Shown piece by piece: positions 1 through 7,648 of a DNA stretch of 64,000 nucleotides. Source of the stretch: Streptomyces sp. M41(2017) (GTDB lineage: Bacteria; Actinomycetota; Actinomycetes; Streptomycetales; Streptomycetaceae); contig NZ_MWFK01000001.1 in NCBI RefSeq assembly GCF_002078175.1, positions 4,836,001 to 4,900,000 on the forward strand, in the 5' to 3' direction. Numbering within the stretch: the stretch's first letter is position 1; each line of letters starts with the position of its first letter. The notes beneath the pieces are model-generated. The model saw only the letters and a list, made by a program, of their open reading frames with translations, searched no databases and was not told the origin of the DNA. A program made the translations under genes and the position numbers.

Positions 1-30
1 GACGGCCACGAGAAGTCCGTACCAGATCAT
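1..30 (-). CDS. Probable isoprenylcysteine methyltransferase-like protein, N-terminus only
   Basis: Only the first ten codons (MIWYGLLVAV) lie in the window; the gene runs off the left edge. An ATG at 28-30 on the minus strand is preceded by an AAGGACA-type ribosome site, 31 bases after the polyketide synthase stop at 61, so the two genes are probably co-transcribed. The hydrophobic start fits the first membrane helix of the isoprenylcysteine carboxyl methyltransferase family. Such enzymes (for example SrsB) follow type III polyketide synthases in Streptomyces phenolic-lipid operons. The family name rests on ten residues plus context and is an inference. Confidence 0.4.
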   Translation of the reverse strand, partial: MIWYGLLVAV

Positions 31-60
31 GATTCCTGTGTCCTTCGGCGGTACGGGCCA

Positions 61-1155
61 CTACCAGCGCAGCAGGACGAGTTCGCAGGCGAAGCCCGGT
101 CCCATCGCCAGCAGCAGACCCGGGGTGCCCGGTGCCGGGCGGCGGTCGGCGAGGGTGTCGCGCAGCACGTGGAGCACCGAGGACGAGGACAGGTTGCCGA
201 CGTCCTTCAGGTGACGCCACGTCACATCCAGCGCGCCCTCCGGCAGGTCGAGAGCCTCGGTGACGGCGTGCAGGACCTTGGGGCCACCCGGGTGGCACAC
301 CCAGGCGGTCACGTCCTTCGGCTTCAGGCCGTGGTCGCCGAGGAACCCCTCGACGTCCTCGGCGAGATAGCGCCGCACCACGTCGGGGACCCGCGGGTCG
401 AGGACGACCTGGAAGCCGGAGGTCCTGATCTCCCAGCCCATGACGCTTCCCGTGTCCGGGTACAGGTGACTGCGGGTGTCGATGACGGTCGGGCCGTCGC
501 TCGCGAGCCCCGCTGTGCCCTCTGCGCTCCCGGCCCTCGCCGCGGCGCGGTCCGCGCCGCAGGCCACGACCGCGGCGGCGCCGTCCCCGAACAGGCCGGT
601 GGCCACGAGGTTGGCCATCGAGGCGTCGTCGCGCTGGAAGGTGAGCGTGCACAGCTCGACGGAGAGCAGGACCGCCACCTGGTCGGGCCGGCCGAGCAGG
701 TAGTCGTGCATACGGGCCAGCCCGGCGGCGCCCCCGGCGCAGCCCAGGCCGAACAGCGGCAGCCGTTTGACGTCCGGGCGCAGTCCGAGACGGCCGACCA
801 GCCGGGCGTCGATCGACGGCGTGGCGATCCCCGTGACCGACGTGAAGATGAGCAGGTCCACGTCGGCGGGGGAGAACCCCGACCGGCGCAGCGCCTCCCG
901 GACCGTCCTGGCGCCCAGGTCGGTGGCCGCCGTGATGAAGACGTCGTTGGCGGCGCCGAACCCGTCGAGCTCCCCGTACCGTTCGAGCGGCAGCGTCGTG
1001 TGGCGGGAGCGGACCTGCGCGCTGCTGTGCAGCCGGTCCAGGACCCGGCGGTCGGCGCCCTCCGGCAGGCAGGTGCGCGCCACTATGTCGGTGATCGCGG
1101 ACTGGGCGTGACGGTGGGGTGCGAGGGCGCCGTGAACGGCGGCGATCCGCGTCAT
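61..1155 (-). CDS. Type III polyketide synthase (chalcone/alkylresorcinol synthase family)
   Basis: This 364-residue homodimeric enzyme would condense malonyl-CoA-type extenders onto a starter at a single active site. The catalytic cysteine is Cys139 in RLPLFGLGCAGG. The family histidine lies in WVCHPGGPKVL and the asparagine in VGNLSSSS, so the Cys-His-Asn triad is intact. I chose the ATG at 1155 because homologues start close to this MTRIAAVHG segment; the frame stays open upstream but reads as low-complexity arginine-rich sequence. A probable methyltransferase gene follows and a UbiA-type prenyltransferase gene is divergent. This setting suggests a phenolic lipid or tetrahydroxynaphthalene-type product rather than a plant-like chalcone. 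Substrate and product cannot be read from the sequence. Confidence 0.9.
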   Translation of the reverse strand: MTRIAAVHGALAPHRHAQSAITDIVARTCLPEGADRRVLDRLHSSAQVRSRHTTLPLERYGELDGFGAANDVFITAATDLGARTVREALRRSGFSPADVDLLIFTSVTGIATPSIDARLVGRLGLRPDVKRLPLFGLGCAGGAAGLARMHDYLLGRPDQVAVLLSVELCTLTFQRDDASMANLVATGLFGDGAAAVVACGADRAAARAGSAEGTAGLASDGPTVIDTRSHLYPDTGSVMGWEIRTSGFQVVLDPRVPDVVRRYLAEDVEGFLGDHGLKPKDVTAWVCHPGGPKVLHAVTEALDLPEGALDVTWRHLKDVGNLSSSSVLHVLRDTLADRRPAPGTPGLLLAMGPGFACELVLLRW

Positions 1156-1306
1156 GTGGTTCCCGTCCGGTGACCGACTGGGTGGATGCCTGCACCTGTT
1201 CCCCGGGCCGCGCCCGCGCCACCAGGGATCGCCCGTCCGGCGGCTCTGCCCGGACGGACGTTCGCACCGTCGGGCGCGCATCCGGCCGGTGCGGGGCGGG
1301 CGCGCC

Positions 1307-1320
1307 TACGATCGGCCGCG
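1307..1320 (+). promoter_or_regulatory. -10 box for leaderless UbiA-family gene
   Basis: TACGAT at 1307-1312 lies seven bases before the GTG at 1320, so transcription should start at or next to the start codon and the mRNA would be leaderless. No ribosome-binding site is visible. Confidence 0.55.
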
Positions 1321-2189
1321 TGGGCACTCCCGGGCAGTCGAGGACAGGTCACCCGGAGGCGGGGTGGGCCGGCCGGACGGCCGGGCTGATCGGGTCCTGC
1401 CACCCCGGGCCCGTCGTGGCGGTCACCGCCCTGACGACCGCGCTCGCCGTGACGGCGGGCCAGAGCGCGGCCCGCTGTGTACTGACCGCTCTCGCCGTGC
1501 TGACCGGGCAGTTGTCCGTCGGCTGGTGCAACGACGCGTTCGACGCGCACCGGGACCTCGCCGCGGGCCGCCAGGGCAAACCCGTCGTCGACGGCACCGT
1601 CCGGGTGGCCGAGGTGTGGGTGGCCGCGTACACGGCGCTGGCGCTCTGCGTGCCGCTGTCGTTCGCCTGCGGACTCCTCGCGGGCGCCGTCCACCTGACC
1701 GGAGTCGCGGCGGCCTGGGCGTACGACCTGCGGCTCAAGGCGACCGTCTGGTCCTGGGTGCCGTACGCGGTGGGGTTCGCGGCGCTGCCCGCGTTCGTGG
1801 CGCTGGGGCTGCCGGGCGGGCCGTGGCCGGCCTGGTGGGCGGTGACCGCGGGGGCGCTGCTCGGGATCGGCGCCCATCTCGGCGACGTCCTGCCGGACAT
1901 CCGCGGTGATCTGGCGATCGGAGTACGGGGATGGCCGCACCGGCTCGGTCCGGACGGCGCCCGGCTGCTGCTGCCGGTACCGCTGGTCGCCGCGTCCGCC
2001 ACGCTGGTGCTGGGACCGGCCGGACCGCCCGGCGGACGCGGGATCGCGGCGCTCGCGGCGGCCGCCCTGGTGGCCGTGGCGGGGACGGTCCTGGGCCGTC
2101 GCCGGGAACGGGCCGCGTTCGCGGCGGCCGTCGCCGTCGCCGTGGTCGACGTGGCGCTGCTGCTGGTCCGCGGCACCGGCATCGCGTGA
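1320..2189 (+). CDS. UbiA-family prenyltransferase
   Basis: An integral-membrane, Mg-dependent aromatic prenyltransferase of 289 residues with about eight hydrophobic segments. The first Asp-rich motif is visible as NDAFDAHRD and the second as DVLPDIRGD; both bind the prenyl diphosphate through magnesium. The GTG at 1320 is preferred over the upstream ATG at 1119 because the intervening residues are arginine-rich, lack membrane character, and a -10 box sits immediately ahead of 1320. It is divergent from the type III polyketide synthase, so the polyketide may be its aromatic acceptor. That link is inference; it could instead serve menaquinone-like or lipid prenylation. Confidence 0.8.
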   Translation: MGTPGQSRTGHPEAGWAGRTAGLIGSCHPGPVVAVTALTTALAVTAGQSAARCVLTALAVLTGQLSVGWCNDAFDAHRDLAAGRQGKPVVDGTVRVAEVWVAAYTALALCVPLSFACGLLAGAVHLTGVAAAWAYDLRLKATVWSWVPYAVGFAALPAFVALGLPGGPWPAWWAVTAGALLGIGAHLGDVLPDIRGDLAIGVRGWPHRLGPDGARLLLPVPLVAASATLVLGPAGPPGGRGIAALAAAALVAVAGTVLGRRRERAAFAAAVAVAVVDVALLLVRGTGIA

Positions 2190-2265
2190 CGGTCCCGGCC
2201 TCCGCCGGCCCGGGACCGCGCTCCGGCGCCCGGTCACCGCGTCGTCCGACGACCTGTCCGGAACC

Positions 2266-2298
2266 GTTCGCCTCGCGTACCTCCGAGTTTCACGCAAG
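2266..2298 (+). promoter_or_regulatory. Candidate PHO box upstream of phospholipase C
   Basis: Three consecutive 11-base units begin GTTCGCC (2266), GTACCTC (2277) and TTTCACG (2288). This spacing and composition resemble the GTTCACC direct repeats bound by PhoP in Streptomyces. It lies about 105 bases before a phospholipase C start, a typical phosphate-scavenging gene. The middle unit matches poorly, so this is a candidate only. Confidence 0.35.
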
Positions 2299-2402
2299 AG
2301 CCACAGGGCCCTTCCCTGACGTTTGGTGCTCTTGGAACACTCCTTTCGCGCACCTTCCGTCACATCCGGCCCCACCCGTCAGGACAAAGAGGTCAATCAC
2401 TC

Positions 2403-4454
2403 ATGCCCCACGTGAATCGGCGCCGATTCCTCCAGCTCGCCGGTGGCACAGCGGCGTTCACCGCGCTGTCGAACAGCATCCAGCGCGCCGCGGCCCTGCC
2501 CGCGCAGCACCGCTCCGGCACGATCGAGGACGTCGAGCACATCGTCGTCCTGATGCAGGAGAACCGCTCGTTCGACCACTACTTCGGCTCTCTGAAGGGC
2601 GTCCGCGGTTTCGGGGACCCGCGCCCGGCGACCACGACGGGCACCAAGTCCGTCTGGTACCAGTCGGACGGCACCAAGGACGTGCTCCCCTTCCACCCCG
2701 AGGCGGACGACCTCGGGCTGGCCTTCATCCAGGACCTCCCCCACGGCTGGAGCGACGGCCACACCGCCTTCAACAAGGGCAGGTACGACAAGTGGGTGCC
2801 CGCCAAGTCGGCCACGACGATGGCCTATCTGACGCGTGAGGACATCCCGTTCCACTACGCGCTGGCCGACTCCTTCACCGTCTGCGACGCGTACCACTGC
2901 TCCTTCATCGGCTCGACGGACCCGAACCGCTACTACATGTGGACGGGTTACACGGGCAACGACGGCAAGGGCGGCGGCCCGGTCCTCGGCAACGACGAGG
3001 CCGGCTACAGCTGGACGACGTACCCCGAGCGGCTGGAGGCGGCCGGCGTCTCCTGGAAGATCTACCAGGACATCGGCGACGGTCTCGACGCGGCCGGTTC
3101 CTGGGGCTGGATCTCCGACGCCTACCGCGGCAACTACGGTGACAACTCGCTGCTGTACTTCAACCAGTACCGCGACGCCAAGCCCGGCGACCCCCTCTAC
3201 GACAAGGCGCGCACCGGCACCGACGCGCGCAAGGGCGAGGGCTTCTTCGACCGGCTGCGGGCCGACGTGCAGGGCGGCACGCTGCCGCAGATCTCCTGGA
3301 TCGCCGCCCCCGAGGCGTTCACCGAACACCCCAACTGGCCCGCGAACTACGGCGCCTGGTACATCTCCCAGGTCCTCGACGCGCTCACCTCCGACCCCGA
3401 GGTGTGGAGCAGGACGGCGCTGTTCATCACCTACGACGAGAACGACGGCTTCTTCGACCACCTGGTGCCGCCGTTCCCGCCGCAGTCCGCCGCGCAGGGC
3501 AAGTCCACCGTCGACGTCGGCCCCGACCTGTACAAGGGGGACGCGAGCCACGCCGCGGGCCCCTACGGACTCGGCCAGCGGGTGCCGATGCTCGTCGTCT
3601 CGCCCTGGAGCAAGGGCGGCTACGTCTGCTCCGAGACGCTCGACCACACCTCCATCATCCGGTTCATGGAGACCCGCTTCGGGGTGCGCGAGCCCAACAT
3701 CTCGCCCTGGCGCCGCGCGATCACCGGCGACCTCACCGCCGCCTTCGACTTCACGCACACGGACACCAGGCCGGTCGCGCTGCCCGACACCGACGGCTAC
3801 CTGCCGCCGGACCACGACCGTCACCCCGACTACGTGCCGACCCCGCCGGCGAACCCGGCGCTGCCCAAGCAGGAGCGCGGCTCGCGTCCCGCCCGGCCGC
3901 TCAAGTACGCGCCGCTGGTGGACGGTTCGGCGGACACCGGTGCGGGGACGTTCACGCTCACCTTCGGCTCCGGCGCCAAGGCGGGCGCCGCCTTCCTCGT
4001 CACGTCCGGAAACCGCACCGACGGCCCCTGGACGTACACCACCGAGGCCGGCAAGACGGTCGCCGACACCTGGAACTCGGCGTACTCCAACGGCTCGTAC
4101 GACCTCACGGTGCACGGCCCGAACGGGTTCCTGCGCGGCTTCAAGGGCGCCAACAGGACCGCCGGCCCCGAGGTCACGGCCCGCCACACGGGCAACGACG
4201 TGGAGCTGACGTTCACCAACAAGGGGACGGCCGCCGCGAACCTGAAGCTCACCAGCCGGTACGGCGGGCAGGCCCAGGCCTTCCGGGTGAAGCCGGGCGC
4301 GACCGTGAAGCACACGGTGGACCTGCGGGCGAGCAAGCGCTGGTACGACCTGAGCGTGGCCTCCGACACGGACGCGGGCTTCCTGCGGCGATTCGCCGGA
4401 CATGTCGAGAACGGCCGGGCGGGCGTCAGTGACCCGGCTCTCGTCACCGTCTGA
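2403..4454 (+). CDS. Phosphocholine-specific phospholipase C, Tat-secreted
   Basis: A 683-residue exported phosphoesterase expected to hydrolyse phosphatidylcholine and related lipids outside the cell. The N-terminus has a twin-arginine signal (NRRRFLQLAGG, residues 5-15). The alkaline-phosphatase-superfamily phosphoesterase domain begins at VVLMQENRSFDHYFGSLKG and carries further metal-site segments FITYDENDGFFDH and DHTSIIRFMETRFG. Two C-terminal DUF756-type beta domains occupy roughly residues 495-680. Length and architecture match the non-haemolytic PLC family. An AGAGG ribosome site lies about ten bases ahead of the ATG. A candidate PHO box upstream suggests phosphate control, and the scramblase-like gene downstream has its own promoter. 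Confidence 0.93.
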   Translation: MPHVNRRRFLQLAGGTAAFTALSNSIQRAAALPAQHRSGTIEDVEHIVVLMQENRSFDHYFGSLKGVRGFGDPRPATTTGTKSVWYQSDGTKDVLPFHPEADDLGLAFIQDLPHGWSDGHTAFNKGRYDKWVPAKSATTMAYLTREDIPFHYALADSFTVCDAYHCSFIGSTDPNRYYMWTGYTGNDGKGGGPVLGNDEAGYSWTTYPERLEAAGVSWKIYQDIGDGLDAAGSWGWISDAYRGNYGDNSLLYFNQYRDAKPGDPLYDKARTGTDARKGEGFFDRLRADVQGGTLPQISWIAAPEAFTEHPNWPANYGAWYISQVLDALTSDPEVWSRTALFITYDENDGFFDHLVPPFPPQSAAQGKSTVDVGPDLYKGDASHAAGPYGLGQRVPMLVVSPWSKGGYVCSETLDHTSIIRFMETRFGVREPNISPWRRAITGDLTAAFDFTHTDTRPVALPDTDGYLPPDHDRHPDYVPTPPANPALPKQERGSRPARPLKYAPLVDGSADTGAGTFTLTFGSGAKAGAAFLVTSGNRTDGPWTYTTEAGKTVADTWNSAYSNGSYDLTVHGPNGFLRGFKGANRTAGPEVTARHTGNDVELTFTNKGTAAANLKLTSRYGGQAQAFRVKPGATVKHTVDLRASKRWYDLSVASDTDAGFLRRFAGHVENGRAGVSDPALVTV

Positions 4455-4472
4455 TGGCCGCTCGACCGCCGG

Positions 4473-4506
4473 TTGATTTCCGGCCATGTCACGGTAGTGT
4501 GCCCCG
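4473..4506 (+). promoter_or_regulatory. Promoter of scramblase-like gene (leaderless)
   Basis: TTGATT at 4473-4478 and TAGTGT at 4495-4500 are separated by 16 bases. The GTG start at 4507 lies six bases after the -10 box, predicting a leaderless transcript separate from the phospholipase gene. Confidence 0.6.
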
Positions 4507-5364
4507 GTGACCACGCATTCGAACACTCCTGCAGGTTGGTACCCGGACCCGAACGGAACGCCCCAGACGGTGCGTTACTGGGACGGATCGCAGTGGACCG
4601 ACCACACGAATGCGGACCAGCAGGCCTCGGCCGCGCAGCAGGTTCCGCAGCAGGCCCAGGCGCCGCAGCAGGCGTTCCCCCAGCAGGCCGCGCCGGCTTC
4701 CGACCCGCGCGTCCAGCGTCAGGTGCAGCAGCAGGCCGGAGTCGCCGCGGGCGGCGCCGGCGGCGGCAGCCTGTTCACCGAGCCGGTCCTGGTGGTGAAC
4801 CAGAAGGCCAAGCTGATCGAGCTGACCAACGAGTACAAGGTCATGGACCAGCAGGGCAACCTGATCGGCTCGGTCGTCCAGGTCGGGCAGAACGCCTTCA
4901 AGAAGATCCTGCGCTTCGTCTCCAGCCTCGACCAGTACATGACCCACAAGCTGGAGATCCGTGACGCGCACGGGCAGCCGCAGCTGCTGCTGACCCGTCC
5001 CGCGAAGTTCATCAAGTCGCGGGTGATCGTGACGCGTCCGGACGGTTCGCCGGTCGGGGAGATCGTCCAGCAGAACATGTTCGGCAAGATCAACTTCGCG
5101 ATCAACGCCAACGGACAGCAGGTCGGCGCGATCAAGGCGGAGAACTGGCGGGCCTGGAACTTCGCGATCGTGGACCACGCCGACAACGAGGTCGCCCGGA
5201 TCACGAAGACCTGGGAAGGCCTCGCCAAGACCATGTTCACGACCGCGGACAACTACGTCCTGCAGATCCACTTCCAGCTCCCCGAACCCCTGCTGAGTCT
5301 CGTCGTCGCGACGGCGCTCACCGTCGACACGGCGCTCAAGCAGGACTCCCGCGGACTGGGATGA
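4507..5364 (+). CDS. DUF2510 / phospholipid scramblase-related (LURP-one-like) protein
   Basis: A 285-residue protein with a DUF2510 segment at residues 9-39 (GWYPDPNGTPQTVRYWDG) containing the conserved tryptophans. A Q/A-rich linker (about 40-85) follows, then a scramblase/LURP-one-like beta-barrel domain (about 95-275). In this family the final helix is buried and may be lipidated; function in bacteria is not established. Starts with GTG directly behind a -10 box. It follows phospholipase C on the same strand, which hints at membrane-lipid biology, but the promoter in between argues for independent expression. A strong hairpin ends the transcript at 5394-5436. Confidence 0.85.
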   Translation: MTTHSNTPAGWYPDPNGTPQTVRYWDGSQWTDHTNADQQASAAQQVPQQAQAPQQAFPQQAAPASDPRVQRQVQQQAGVAAGGAGGGSLFTEPVLVVNQKAKLIELTNEYKVMDQQGNLIGSVVQVGQNAFKKILRFVSSLDQYMTHKLEIRDAHGQPQLLLTRPAKFIKSRVIVTRPDGSPVGEIVQQNMFGKINFAINANGQQVGAIKAENWRAWNFAIVDHADNEVARITKTWEGLAKTMFTTADNYVLQIHFQLPEPLLSLVVATALTVDTALKQDSRGLG

Positions 5365-5393
5365 ACCGACCGGGCCGCTGTGGCCCGTAAGCA

Positions 5394-5436
5394 CGGAAGG
5401 GCGGTCGCGGATCTCTCCGCGACCGCCCTTCCGTTT
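5394..5436. terminator. Bidirectional terminator hairpin
   Basis: CGGAAGGGCGGTCGCGGA (5394-5411) pairs perfectly with 5416-5433 across a four-base loop and is followed by TTT. It lies between convergent genes ending at 5364 (+) and 5536 (-). Confidence 0.85.
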
Positions 5437-5442
5437 CCCGCC

Positions 5443-5480
5443 GGGGTGCCGGGGTGCCGGGGTGCCGGGGTGCCGGGGTA
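5443..5480. repeat. Tandem 8-bp repeat GGGGTGCC, four copies
   Basis: Four perfect head-to-tail copies of GGGGTGCC at 5443-5474, followed by a degenerate copy. It lies directly beyond the terminator in the convergent intergenic gap. Copy number is likely to vary between strains by slippage. Confidence 0.85.
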
Positions 5481-5535
5481 CGGGGTGCTGTGGCGCCCGG
5501 CCCCGCGGTCCGTCCGGACCGCGGGGACGCCCGCG

Positions 5536-6492
5536 CTACAGCGACGTGAGGTGTCCGGGACTGGGCTGCTGCGGCAGCAGTGACGGCTCGCACGCCGCCG
5601 ATCCCGGTTCCAGCGCCAGCACCGCCGCGACCGGGTGGTCTTCGTCGACGGCCGGTTCGGCCGCGACCGCGGCGCGTTCCGGAGCCGAGCGGGACAGTGT
5701 CACCACACCCCAGCCCGCCACCGAAGCCCCGGCGAGGGCGAGCAGGACCCCCGCCGCTCCGCCCTGCAGCCGTTCGCCCAGCAGCGACAGGCCGATCGCC
5801 GCGGCGGCCAGCGGATTGGCGAGGGTCACGACCGCCAGCGGTGCGCCGAGGCCACCCTGATAGGCGGTCTGCGACAGCAGCAGTCCGCCCGCCGCGAAGA
5901 CCGCCACGAGCAGCGCCACCACGACGACCTGGGCGCTCAGCAGCGAGTCCGAACGGTCCGTCGCGGCCACCGTCACGGTCTGGGTCAGGGCGGAGGCGAC
6001 ACCCGACGCGAAACCGGAAGCCGTCGCGTGCCGCAGCCCCGGTCGCGCGCCGCGCGACAGGGCGCCGATGAGCACGGCGGTCGTACCGGCCACACCCAGC
6101 GCCTGCGGCAGGCTGAGCACGTCGTCGGGCGCAGGGCCGGACGCCGTGACGAGCAGGGCCGCGAGGCCGATGAGAGTGAGCGCCGTACCGCGCCACTCCA
6201 CCGGGCTGACCTTCCGGCCGGCGACCCGCGCGCCCAGCGGGACCGCGGCGACCAGGGTGAGCGCGCCGAGCGGCTGCACCAGCGTGAGCGTTCCGTACTT
6301 GAGGGCGGCGACGTGCAGCAGCGCGGCCGCGGCGTTCAGCACCACCGACCACCACCAGGCACCGTCGGCCAGCAGGCGCAGGGTGCCCGAGCCGCCCGAC
6401 CGGGCGGCGAGCCGCTCCTGGGCGACGGCCGCGGCGGCGTAGGCGACCGCGGAGAACAAGGACAGCACGATGGCGGCGAGGGTCGGGTTCAT
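5536..6492 (-). CDS. DMT/EamA-like multidrug or metabolite transporter homologue
   Basis: A 318-residue membrane protein with about nine or ten hydrophobic helices beginning MNPTLAAIVLSLFSAVAYA. The layout of alternating helices with a conserved YGTLTLVQPLGAL segment near helix 3 and a repeat-like second half (TLANPLAAAAIGLSLLGERLQ) is typical of drug/metabolite transporters. A hydrophilic acidic tail follows from about residue 275. Its ATG overlaps the TGA of the upstream PAP2 gene by four bases, so the two are translationally coupled. The substrate is unknown. Confidence 0.82.
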   Translation of the reverse strand: MNPTLAAIVLSLFSAVAYAAAAVAQERLAARSGGSGTLRLLADGAWWWSVVLNAAAALLHVAALKYGTLTLVQPLGALTLVAAVPLGARVAGRKVSPVEWRGTALTLIGLAALLVTASGPAPDDVLSLPQALGVAGTTAVLIGALSRGARPGLRHATASGFASGVASALTQTVTVAATDRSDSLLSAQVVVVALLVAVFAAGGLLLSQTAYQGGLGAPLAVVTLANPLAAAAIGLSLLGERLQGGAAGVLLALAGASVAGWGVVTLSRSAPERAAVAAEPAVDEDHPVAAVLALEPGSAACEPSLLPQQPSPGHLTSL

Positions 6493-7418
6493 CGGCCCGC
6501 TCCGACCAGCTCGGGCCGGTCCTGCGCCGGGATCCTGGTCCGTCCGTGCCCCTGGCCCCGGACCGCGGTCGTCGCGGTGCGGCGCGGCGCGTGGACCACG
6601 GCGAGCGCGACGCCGAGCAGCGCGGCCGCGACGACGGAGTCGAGCCAGTAGTGGTTCGCGGTGCCGACGATCACCACGAGCGTCACCAGCGGATGCAGCA
6701 GCCACAGCCAGCGCCAGCGCGACCGGGTCGCCGCGATCAGCCCGATCGCGACCATCAGCGCCCAGCCGAAGTGCAGTGACGGCATGGCGGCGAACTGGTT
6801 CGCCATCGCGTCGGTCGCCGGGTGCGCCCCGTAGACCGAGGGCCCGTACAGCTGCCCGGTGTCCAGGAGGCCGGACTCGGCGAGCAGCCGCGGCGGGGCC
6901 AGGGGGAAGGTGAGGTGCCCGACCAGGGCGGCCGCGGTGACCAGGGCGAGCACCCGGCGTGCCCACACGTAGTGCGTGGGGCGTCGCAGATAGAGCCAGA
7001 CCAGGAAGGCCGCGGTGGCCGGGAAGTGCACGGTCGCGTAGTAGGTGTTCGCGATGTGCACGAGGGTGTCGCTGTGCAGCAGGGCGGTCTGCACGGCGCC
7101 TTCGCCCGGCAGGTGGAGGGAGCGCTCCGCGTCCCACACCCGGTGGGCGTTGGTGAACGCCTCCGCGGTGTGACCGGTGGCCAGCTGACGGCCGACCTTG
7201 TAGACGACGAAGAGGCCGACGACGAGCAGCACCTCGCGTACGAGCGGCGGCCGCGCGGCGCTGTCGCGCAGGTCGGGCCCGGTGCGGTGCGCGGTGGTGT
7301 GCGCCCACGCGAGCGCGCTGCGCGGCGCCCCGGCGGGTTCGGCCGCGTCGGGTGGCTCCGGTTCCGGCGCGGACTCGGATGCTGACGTGGAAACTGCAGG
7401 CTCGGTTCGGGAATCCAT
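6489..7418 (-). CDS. PAP2-superfamily phosphatase/phosphotransferase (Aur1-like)
   Basis: A 309-residue membrane protein with a Pro/Glu/Ala-rich N-terminus (1-45) and about six helices. The PAP2 signature appears as MPSLHFGWA with the catalytic histidine, followed by NHYWLDSVVAA with the second histidine and aspartate. This arrangement matches the inositolphosphotransferase/Aur1-like branch acting on lipid phosphates. An AGGGGG ribosome site precedes the ATG. It is the first gene of a two-gene operon with the DMT-like protein and is divergent from a TetR gene. The intergenic region holds a large inverted repeat and operator-like repeats, so repression by that TetR protein is likely. Confidence 0.85.
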   Translation of the reverse strand: MDSRTEPAVSTSASESAPEPEPPDAAEPAGAPRSALAWAHTTAHRTGPDLRDSAARPPLVREVLLVVGLFVVYKVGRQLATGHTAEAFTNAHRVWDAERSLHLPGEGAVQTALLHSDTLVHIANTYYATVHFPATAAFLVWLYLRRPTHYVWARRVLALVTAAALVGHLTFPLAPPRLLAESGLLDTGQLYGPSVYGAHPATDAMANQFAAMPSLHFGWALMVAIGLIAATRSRWRWLWLLHPLVTLVVIVGTANHYWLDSVVAAALLGVALAVVHAPRRTATTAVRGQGHGRTRIPAQDRPELVGAGR

Positions 7419-7463
7419 CCCCCGGCCCCCTTGCTGACGATCGTGCGTGGGGTGGTGCGCGGT

Positions 7464-7523
7464 GAGCCCAGGACAGGATCCACTCGGTGTCCGGTCCGGA
7501 GGAGTGGATCCTGTCCAAGGCTC
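7464..7523. repeat. 22-bp inverted repeat with 16-base spacer
   Basis: Arms 7464-7485 and 7502-7523 match at 20 of 22 positions, with a perfect 15-bp core (GGACAGGATCCACTC and its complement). It lies about 46 bases upstream of the PAP2 start. It could fold as a very stable hairpin in that leader or act as a dyad operator. No transposase is nearby. Confidence 0.85.
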
Positions 7524-7524
7524 A

Positions 7525-7592
7525 TCGATACGACAGTGTACCGATACGCCAGTGTACCGATACGGAGCAGTACCGGTACAGTGGCGTATCGA
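7525..7592. promoter_or_regulatory. Operator array: three direct and one inverted 17-bp element
   Basis: Elements resembling CGATACGCCAGTGTACC start at 7525, 7541 and 7557 on a strict 16-base period. A fourth, inverted copy occupies 7575-7592 and matches the first at 16 of 18 positions. TAGAGT at 7594-7599 may be the -10 box for the TetR gene starting at 7649. The most likely ligand is the adjacent TetR protein, which would control both itself and the divergent PAP2 operon. Confidence 0.75.
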
Positions 7593-7648
7593 TTAGAGTG
7601 TGTGCAGCACGACACCCACACGCGTCGGATGCAGCGAGGAGAAGCGCC

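Noticed and set aside
2397..4526. Long minus-strand open frame across the phospholipase C gene
   Set aside because: It is antisense to a gene with clear domains and motifs; its sequence is Arg/Val/Gly-rich without any motif. High GC in third positions creates such frames throughout this window (also at 9812-12667, 41454-43751, 45267-47825, 50200-52167).
7464..7523. Insertion-sequence ends
   Set aside because: No transposase or target-site duplication; the arms enclose only 16 bases.
7525..7592. CRISPR-like array
   Set aside because: Units are contiguous at a 16-base period, with no spacers, an inverted last copy and no cas genes.
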